64,000 bases of DNA from Silene latifolia. Its lineage: Eukaryota > Streptophyta > Magnoliopsida > Caryophyllales > Caryophyllaceae. This document shows positions 57,000 through 64,000 of this stretch, one piece after another. The notes under the pieces were generated by a model. The model searched no databases. It was not told where the DNA came from and was given only the letters and a program-made list of their open reading frames with translations. Position 1 is the stretch's first letter, and each line of letters begins with the position of its first letter. The position numbers and the translations under genes were made by a program. The stretch is from contig NC_133537.1 in assembly GCF_048544455.1 (NCBI RefSeq), positions 152,188,058 through 152,252,057 on the forward strand, in the 5' to 3' direction.

Positions 57000-58434
57000 A
57001 AGTGGTATCAGAGCAAAACGATCCTCAGGCCTAACCAATGAATATAATATTGAACTTAGGAAGTGTCTAATAAAATGAACCCGGGTAGAAACTGTTAGGA
57101 GCCCATTTTGGATTAGAATGAGAAGGTACCCTCACTCCGAACCCCGACCCTTCCAGTTTTGAACCGGTTACCTTGAGAGATATTGAAGAGTGGGGTAAAT
57201 TTAAAATGAATGTTATTTATTTTCTTAGGAGTCATTGTTGCCTTGGATGTGTATTGTTGTCGTTGATGACCGAGGTTACGGGATGTAACCTTGATTTTAA
57301 GGAGAGTGGGATGGATAAAATAAGGATTTTATGTTGAATTGTTTTGATCATGAGCATGAAAGTAATTGCCGAATTTGTATTGATTATTTGATTGGATGAT
57401 TATAGTAGTATCATGTCTAGCGATATGCGGTTATGTGAAGCCCGAAACCATGCTATTTACAATATTATTGAATGATTTAATTTGTGATATGAATGCTTTA
57501 GAATAGATAATAGTTGTGTGTGAAAGTTTATTGACCAAATTGTGTTGATATAGGAGTACAAGGGTGTTAATGAGGACTTGTGACCTAGTAAAAAGAAACC
57601 TAGGGCTGAACTTTATTCCGTCGGATTTTATCCCTATTTGATTTAGTTGCCATTTGACCTCCGTTTATCATACAAGGTTGAAATTTTTATTAGTGATAAC
57701 CCAGTGAGTTAGCTTACCAATTCCGTTGGTTTCATGTTTAAAAGTTATATGTTTTGGGAGAAATAAATAATTTAGTGGACAGTGGTCAGAATGTTCCTGT
57801 ACAAATATGTTTTCGACAAACAATTTTGTAAAATTTCTCATTTTATATGTACTTAATATCGTTGCTTAATTCCAACTCCACTGTTTAAAAGACTCAAATA
57901 TGTTTCCAAATTGATGAGGCACGTTGCAAGATAAAGTTTTGACAATTAATGGTGATTTTTACAAGTTGACCCAAGTTATGTACAAATTGCTGATCAGTTT
58001 CTATTTCGACCCACTAAATTATAAAAATCTTTATAAAATGATTATTCGAGATTTGGGATTAATACTTTTTCTCATGTTTTGAAAACTCTTTATATTTTTT
58101 GGAAAGTATAAAAACTCAATGTAGAATGTAACGGTTATTTAATGGCGATTTTTGAAAGTTACAGCTTGACTTTGATTTCCGAAAACGCAAGTTTTACCAA
58201 AAGTTTAATATAAATGTTTTATCGATTATTAACCTATGATAATTGGGAGGTGAGAGTGATGATAGAAGGACCTAAGAAACGGTAAGAAAGGATAGAATTG
58301 ACCACACCTTATTTTTGTAAGTTTAGAATATTTAAAAATGTTAAGCCATCTTTCCTCGGGTAGAAACTTATGCTGTCTTGTTTTACTTTTATAGAACCAA
58401 GCCTCCAAAGAGATCTATACCTACAACCTCTACC
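57000..58434 (+). other. Element E leader
   Basis: PBS at 57,003-57,014, then about 1.4 kb of AT-rich sequence without a coding domain and with several ATGs. It ends in a strong acceptor-like tract ttttacttttatag (58,381-58,394), 40 bp before the gag ATG. Confidence 0.7.
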
Positions 58435-59541
58435 ATGTCCCAAGAGGAGATTGACTGTTTGATATCTATGAATGAGGCTTTGACTGCGGCTCTGAATGCT
58501 AAAGGGTCAGTTCTGGATCCAGCAAAGATGAGTGCTAATATTGCAAGACATAACCCGACGAAGAACGACGGATTAGGTGAACCATCCTTACTAGGAGATT
58601 GGCATAGGGAGTTTGATAACCTTTTTGAGTTGTTAGGATGTCCTGCGGAGCTGCAAGTAGACCAAGCTGCTTACTATTTGAGGGGAAAAGCGGGTTTGTG
58701 ATGGAATCGTAGTAAGGAGGTCTTAAGGGAAGCTTGGAGGGAGAGTGATGAACCTTTTATCACTTGGAAGGGTTTTAAGGAGACTATGAGAGTTGTATTT
58801 GTGCCAGAACATATTAGGAGTAAGATGAGAGCTGAATTTGATTCTTTTAGAATGACTGATGAGATGACAGTAGAGACTTATTATAACAGGTTTATGGAAT
58901 TGTCAGAATATGTAGCTGATTTGAATTTTAGTGATGAGATGTTGGCACTTAGATTTGAAAAGGGATTAACAACCACTATTAAGAAGAGGCTTGCAGCTGG
59001 TAAGCCAAGTACCATGGATGATGTTTATCAGTGAGCTGGGCATGCGGAGAGGATTGCAGATATGTTACAGGAAGAGAAGAAGGAGAAGAAAGAGAAGGGT
59101 GAGAAAAGAAAGACAGAGACTACAGGTGGGAGTGTAGGAGAAAGTAAGAAGCAGAATACAAACCAGTTTCGGTCCTATGCATCAAGAGGAGCGTCGTTTG
59201 GGGGAAACTTCAGTGGTAGAGGAGACCAATCTTATTTCAGTGGGCTAAGTGGAGGTGAATGTTTCAGGTGTGGAAAGATGGGTCATAAGGCCGTGTCTTG
59301 CAGGGTATTTAAGGGTAATCAAAATAACAGTTATGGAAACGAAAATAGAGGTTATGGAGTGGGAAACCAAAGGCTTTATCAAACCCCAATGCCAAGTATT
59401 GGAAGTAATAGGAATTCGGGACAGTGGAGTAACCAGAGAAGTTTTAACAATAGACAAGGCAATGAAGGTGATCAGAGTAATGGTGGGAAGACATTTGGAA
59501 TGGCTAGTACAGTACAAGAGATTGGGGAGAAGGGTAACTAG
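58435..59541 (+). pseudogene. Element E gag (two stops)
   Basis: Starts ATG 58,435 (MSQEEIDCLISMNEALTAAL). The core fits the chromovirus retrotransposon gag domain: GDWHREFDNLFELLGCP, then FKETMRVVFVPEHIRSKMRA and FEKGLTTTIKKRLAAGKPS. TGA at 58,699-58,701 likely replaces Trp (TGG), and TGA at 59,032-59,034 likely replaces Arg (CGA). A Lys/Glu-rich stretch, then zinc knuckle CFRCGKMGHKAVSC (about 59,261; CX2CX4HX4C) and a Gly/Asn-rich tail follow. All parts lie in one frame. No protease or RT follows. Confidence 0.87.
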
Positions 59542-59623
59542 TATTTATTTGAGAGAATTAGAGTCTTATCATTTATATAAGTATTAATTTGTTAGTAGTT
59601 TTAATAAAGTAACAGTAGTTCCG

Positions 59624-59660
59624 AAACTTCGGGACGAAGTTTATTTTTAGGAGGGTAGAA
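59624..59660 (+). other. Element E PPT region with hairpin
   Basis: Hairpin aaacttcg-gga-cgaagttt (59,624-59,642) followed by purine-rich tttaggagggtagaa, then LTR start tgtgacacc at 59,661. A second, related hairpin/PPT lies inside the LTR (59,858-59,895; stem now with one mismatch). Confidence 0.75.
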
Positions 59661-62297
59661 TGTGACACCTCATGTTTTGAGTTTATTTTTGAGATACATT
59701 TCCGTGTGTGAGTTTATTTTGTGATAAATTTTGATAAGTTTGATATAGTTTGATGATAATAGAATAGTTAATCGTGTTTAAGGGGTAATAAGTTGAAATG
59801 GTATTCATGGTAATCAGTTATGTTGATTGTTGTTAAGACCTTCGTAGCATTCCCGGGTGAACTTCGGGACGATGTTCATTTTAAGGGGGGAAAACTGTAA
59901 TACCCCGTAATTTCGTAAGCGTTTACAAGAATGATTTATGTAATTTGGATAATTAATTAAAAGGTTAAAAGGTTAATATTTAATAATTGTGAATAAGACG
60001 AAATGGTATAATAAAATAATAAATAATAGAATAACGAGTCGAAACGGAAATTGGGTAATAATAATATGCGATAATTTATATAATAATAATGAACGATAAT
60101 TATGTTATAATAATAATACTAATTACAATAATAATAATAATCGTATTTGTATAATAGTAATAGTATGATAATTACATAGTTTCCTAATTGCTTTATTATA
60201 CCATATGACCTACCCATATAAATAGACCTCTTATTCATCATAAAACACAAATAATTGATAAAAGAAAGAGAAGAGGAGATCTGAAAAGAAAAGAGAAGGA
60301 ATAACTAGCTAGGAGATCGTCACAAGGTAATAATCTAATCGTCTCATAACATACTCACCTTAAGACTAATATAACTCGTTAAATAGACAACCGTTGACCG
60401 ACCCAAGACCATCACCTTGACCGTGAGACACCAGGGATTGACCGGACCCGCTTTTGACCACCTTTGACCGACGGTAAGGGGTTGTTTTCTGGGTGTTTTT
60501 GCTGGTGGTTCGAAGGGGTTTTATTATGGCTTTACACGGGTTTTTAACTCTTTAATGTGCACACCTTGACCTTGGGTAGGTAGGGTGGTTCTTGGGTTAT
60601 GGGTCGACCACAATGGGTGGTAATGGGTGGTCGGAATTGCTGTTTTGCGCGGTGGTTGCCGGAAAACACGGGATAGGGCATAGTCATTGCTATACACGTT
60701 GGAACTGTTTTATACACAATTGATTGACTCGTTGGACTCGAACTAGGGTTGGCTGGGTTTGTGATGATTATTCGGTCCTATTGGTGGTGTTAGGGTGGTC
60801 GGAGGTGGTGGTTTGTGCGGATGGCTGGCGGGTTGCGCGCAAAACAGGGGAAGTTTTGGTGTTAGTTGGTGTCGTGAGTTATGGGCCGTGAATGGTTGTG
60901 TCGTGTCGGTTAGTGTCGTGGCTAGGGCGGCATAGAGAGTTGTAGGTGGTGGTGGTTGCCGGTTTGTGGTTGTATGGGTGGTGGTGCTTGATGTGTCGTA
61001 ATGTGTTATGGTGTGCAGGCCGTGGTTGTTGTCGTTTCTGCCGAATGCTATAAGGGTGGTTGCGGGAAGGTGTCGGGTGAAGGTGGTGGCTGGTCAGGGA
61101 AGCCACCGTGGCTGGGTGGTCTAGGGTGGAGGTCGTGCAAGGATCCGCCGCCGAGGGGTTGTGAGGTGTATGTGGGGTAAGGGAGTACATGAAGGTATGG
61201 TGTGGGTTTATAACTTGTTTTCTTTTTATTATTATATAATGGGTGTCGGGATTTGACTTGGGTTTAAGACGGGTTTATAATTAATAAATTACGTAATAAT
61301 ATAATTAATATAACTAGTTTATAATTAGTTTAATTATTTTATAATTAGTTTAGTTAGTAATTGTGAATTATTATTTGTATTAGGTGACAGATTTATTGAA
61401 GAATAATAATTCTAGTTGACTGATTTCATTGGATTGATGATCAGGTAGGATAACTACTCAACTCGTCTTATCTTTGTTGGTTTGTGGAATTTATAAAAGT
61501 ATTGTGAAATTGGATGGATTAATGGATGTGGATTATATATCATTGGATTGTTTATTATTGATTATTTATATTGGAATTTTGTTTGCATTGGATACCTCAG
61601 CTCGTGTCCGAGATGGTTTTTATAACTGGCATAGTGTATAATTGGATACCTCAACTTCGGTTGGGATGGTGAATACCTCAACTTCGGTTGGGATGATGAA
61701 TACCTCAACTTCGGTTGGGATGGTGAATACTTCAAATTCGGTTGGAATGATGAATACCTCGGGCCAGGGATTGGCGGGATGAATGGGTGTTTCGGGTGAT
61801 GAGCTCAGTCGTATTTGTATTATATATCATATCATTTTACTTTGACTTGATTATGGTTATTCCTACTCAACCATTTGTTGACGTGTTTGCTTCTTTGTCA
61901 AAATAAAATTGATGCCTGCTTTAATTGATGGCGTCCTGTGGTGAACCATTTAATATTTCCGGTTAAATGGGGAGCAGATTTAAATAGCAGGTTTTGAGTT
62001 AGCTGAATATGGGGAGCTTGGGCGTGTGAGCTTTCGGACCTACAGGAGTCTAGATCACTTAGTTTCAGGCGATATTTTAATTATGCATAGACTATGTTTA
62101 TTTCCGCTGCGTAAACTTGTAATTACTATTTTATCTCAGTCAGAAGTAAGGTGTAATAAAACCTTTCATTGTATTTTAATAAAGTACTTTGGATTTGTTT
62201 ACTTTTGTTATTCACTGCCTCGGAAGATCGAGATAGTAACAGTCCTATTTATTGGGAATGTCTTGCTAAAGGTTCCTAAATAAATGGGGGTGTTACA
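59661..62297 (+). repeat. Element E 3' LTR
   Basis: As the 5' LTR but with four rather than three copies of the 27-bp repeat (about 61,645-61,760), which accounts for most of the 25-bp length difference. Minus-strand frames in its GC-rich part are not genes. Confidence 0.88.
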
Positions 62298-63067
62298 GGA
62301 AAACCGGTAGAGGGCAAGGGAGTAGTGCCAAGAATTTAGGTGAGTAAGGCTAGTATGCATAGATTCAATTATTTATTACTTCATCACATAAAATAAAATA
62401 AACACAACCCACTAATACTCCCTCCATTTCGGTCCAACACACTTAAAATGGACTACCATTTTATTTTGTCAATTTGTCATTTGTCACAAAATATGTCACA
62501 TGTAGTATGTTACATGTTATTAATTAAGTTAATGCATATTTATCACATAAAAATAATTTTACAAATTAATTAAATTACATACAACAAATTGACTAGTGAT
62601 ACTTGATCACATAAATAAAATGTGTCGTATAATTATAATTCACAACATCTTGTAATTATAATTAACTATTCATTCTTATCTCTATTGTTTCTCAAACAAT
62701 AAACAATTTTAGTTAATAAAGCATTTTTATTACTAAAATAAATCTTATTTAATCCCATTATAAGAAGATATCAATATTCTCTCTCACAAGTGAATTGTTC
62801 AATTTTAAGGAATTTATCACCTTGTATCGTCATACAATTAATCAATTTATCCATTAAGGGAATTGTCTTTTAGGTGTGACCTTAAGGGATCAACTGACCA
62901 CCACCGTCATACGACAGTAATGTCAAACTCTAGTCAACCAATCATTACCGATTAATGATGATCAGTTGATTATATAATAAATCATCCCTCTTCTATTCTT
63001 AATATGAGATTTAATTATGATATTAAATCATGTGATCGCACTATTGTTGAGGACATATTTTCCAACA

Positions 63068-64000
63068 ATCTCTCACTTGTCCGAGACAAGTGTGCATCAC
63101 CAATTCTCTTGTCCTATTACAATCTCCCATTTAATGAAAGATGTCTCTCAGGTAGTACTTGCATTTGATCATATCTTGAGTGGTTTCCTCGATCTGGAGA
63201 GTAACTGTCTGACCGGAATTATCTACCATAGATACCTTCCGAGCGTGGCCACGCATTTCCAGTTAACTACTCCTCGAGTGGCCTTGAGATTTCAAACAAC
63301 CCCGACAAGGGGTGGACAATTCCTATCGCACTATTCCCTTTGTTCAGCCACAGTTCATCATAACCCAAAATATACCCATTTGACCTCATTTACGACAGTC
63401 GTAGAGTATAAATCAAAGCTAATTAGAAATTTGTGCCAACTTGGGCGAATAGTCTCTAGTCAAAAGAATTGACTCACAAGAATACTATAGTAGCTCTTGC
63501 CACTACCAGGCTTTATGAATTACCAGAACTCTATAAGCGGTCACTGCCCAATAGAGTGTCCCATACAGTCTGCCTATGTGATCGACTAGTCATCCCATAT
63601 GACTCTATGGCACTTGAACTTGCCATCAATCGCATCACACTCTAGTCACTTCGAGACGTCACCTCATATAAGTAACTAGGGGCGAATACCATGTCAATCC
63701 AGTTCACTTTAATGGGGTTCAATTTGTCTCTACAACCCATTTGGATACGACAAGATAACGAGTGAGTTTAATGAAACTCAAACGATAAATGCGATTATAA
63801 TGTATGAATAGTCAATACACTATTACTATTTCATATCTTATAATCTTTACTGTATTATTAACACTAGTTAAAATGCAATAAAAGCTTGGCAAGTGGATAT
63901 ACCCTATATCCATATATTCCAACTTTGTCAATTGCTATTTCCTTTAATTCAATGTTATTTCTAATAACTTGAATTCATTTCTAAGTATTTGTCTAGTCTT
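63068..64000 (-). mobile_element. Copia2 3' internal region (partial)
   Basis: Minus strand PPT and hairpin (cacttgt-ccgag-acaagtg, 63,074-63,092) beside the LTR, then sequence without a coding domain that I recognise up to the window edge. The + strand frame at 63,017-63,472 crosses the LTR edge and is not a gene. Whether pol exists lies beyond the window. Confidence 0.6.

Larger units (their letters stand above)
54388..62297 (+). mobile_element. Element E, gag-only Ty3/gypsy element
   Basis: TSD ggaaa (54383-54387, 62298-62302). LTRs 54,388-56,999 (2,612 bp) and 59,661-62,297 (2,637 bp); the first base of the 5' LTR is changed (ggtgacacc for tgtgacacc). PBS tggtatcagagc at 57,003-57,014. 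The internal region encodes only gag and then passes straight to the PPT, so pol is missing. It sits inside the copia2 LTR. Confidence 0.88.
51905..63067 (-). repeat. Copia2 3' LTR, interrupted by G and E
   Basis: The right edge is firm: minus strand begins TGTTGGAAAATATGTCC at 63,067 after PPT GTGAGAGAT. The left edge at 51,905 (minus ...CCTAACA) is inferred from the TGTTGG/CCTAACA pairing. Segments 51,905-51,915, 53,883-54,387 and 62,298-63,067 total about 1.28 kb once G, E and their TSD copies are removed. The sequence resembles copia1 LTR in places (gacggtggtggtcagttgat..., tcttgggtgcaa). No gene. Confidence 0.7.

Noticed and set aside
62416..62450. Stowaway-like MITE end (tactccctcc)
   Set aside because: Only one terminal repeat is seen; no matching right end or TA duplication within the next 650 bp, and the sequence fits inside the copia2 LTR.
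63017..63472. 151-codon plus frame near the right edge
   Set aside because: Crosses the copia2 LTR/PPT boundary on the wrong strand.

Overview
The window is plant nuclear DNA, almost entirely a nest of LTR retrotransposons. Evidence for a flowering plant: the PBS sequences are those of plant Ty3/gypsy and Ty1/copia elements, the gag and protease proteins are Athila/Tat-like, and the left edge carries the last two exons of an EDR2-like (DUF1336) gene with good splice sites. I cannot name the species; a Caryophyllales-like eudicot is only a weak guess. No rRNA, tRNA, CRISPR or bacterial gene was seen.

Layout. 118-452: end of the host gene on the + strand. About 600-3465: two Athila-type LTR-like segments. 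3466-51904: a decayed Athila-like Ty3/gypsy element (A, + strand) with gag, protease, RT and RNase H. A contains a duplicated protease block and is broken by a solo LTR (F, 6846-8137, TSD acggt) and by element B (9371-49915, - strand, TSD ttggg). B is broken twice: by copia1 (37060-45932, TSD tccct) and by a large non-coding LTR element D (13272-33934, TSD tcatc). The 3' LTR of D contains element C (20557-31566, + strand, TSD cacgg). So nesting is four deep: A > B > D > C. The right end is a minus-strand copia element (copia2) whose LTR (about 51905-63067) was hit by a solo LTR (G, 51916-53877, TSD gtttc) and by a gag-only Ty3/gypsy element (E, 54388-62297, TSD ggaaa). Copia2 internal sequence runs off the window at 64000.

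B and C are one family. After removal of the nested insertions B is 10,999 bp, and C is 11,010 bp. Both have LTRs of about 1.7-1.8 kb, PBS, gag-protease, a CpG-rich spacer, a separate accessory ORF and about 2 kb of 3' non-coding DNA, and neither has RT, RNase H or integrase. They are therefore full-length non-autonomous elements that must borrow pol. The accessory protein begins MARTKG..., matching the histone H3 N-terminus for its first residues, and ends in a long acidic tail. In C it has its own TATA box and a leader free of upstream ATGs.

Other patterns run across families. CpG-dense, often palindromic short words (common core CGNNCG) cluster just upstream of core promoters or in leaders. 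Hairpins with compensatory changes sit beside polypurine tracts (PPTs). PPT/U3 junctions have been multiplied in two unrelated elements. Only A and copia1 ever show pol; B, C, D and E look like parasites of others' enzymes. Most coding regions are broken by stops (several CAA to TAA or TGG/CGA to TGA) and frameshifts.
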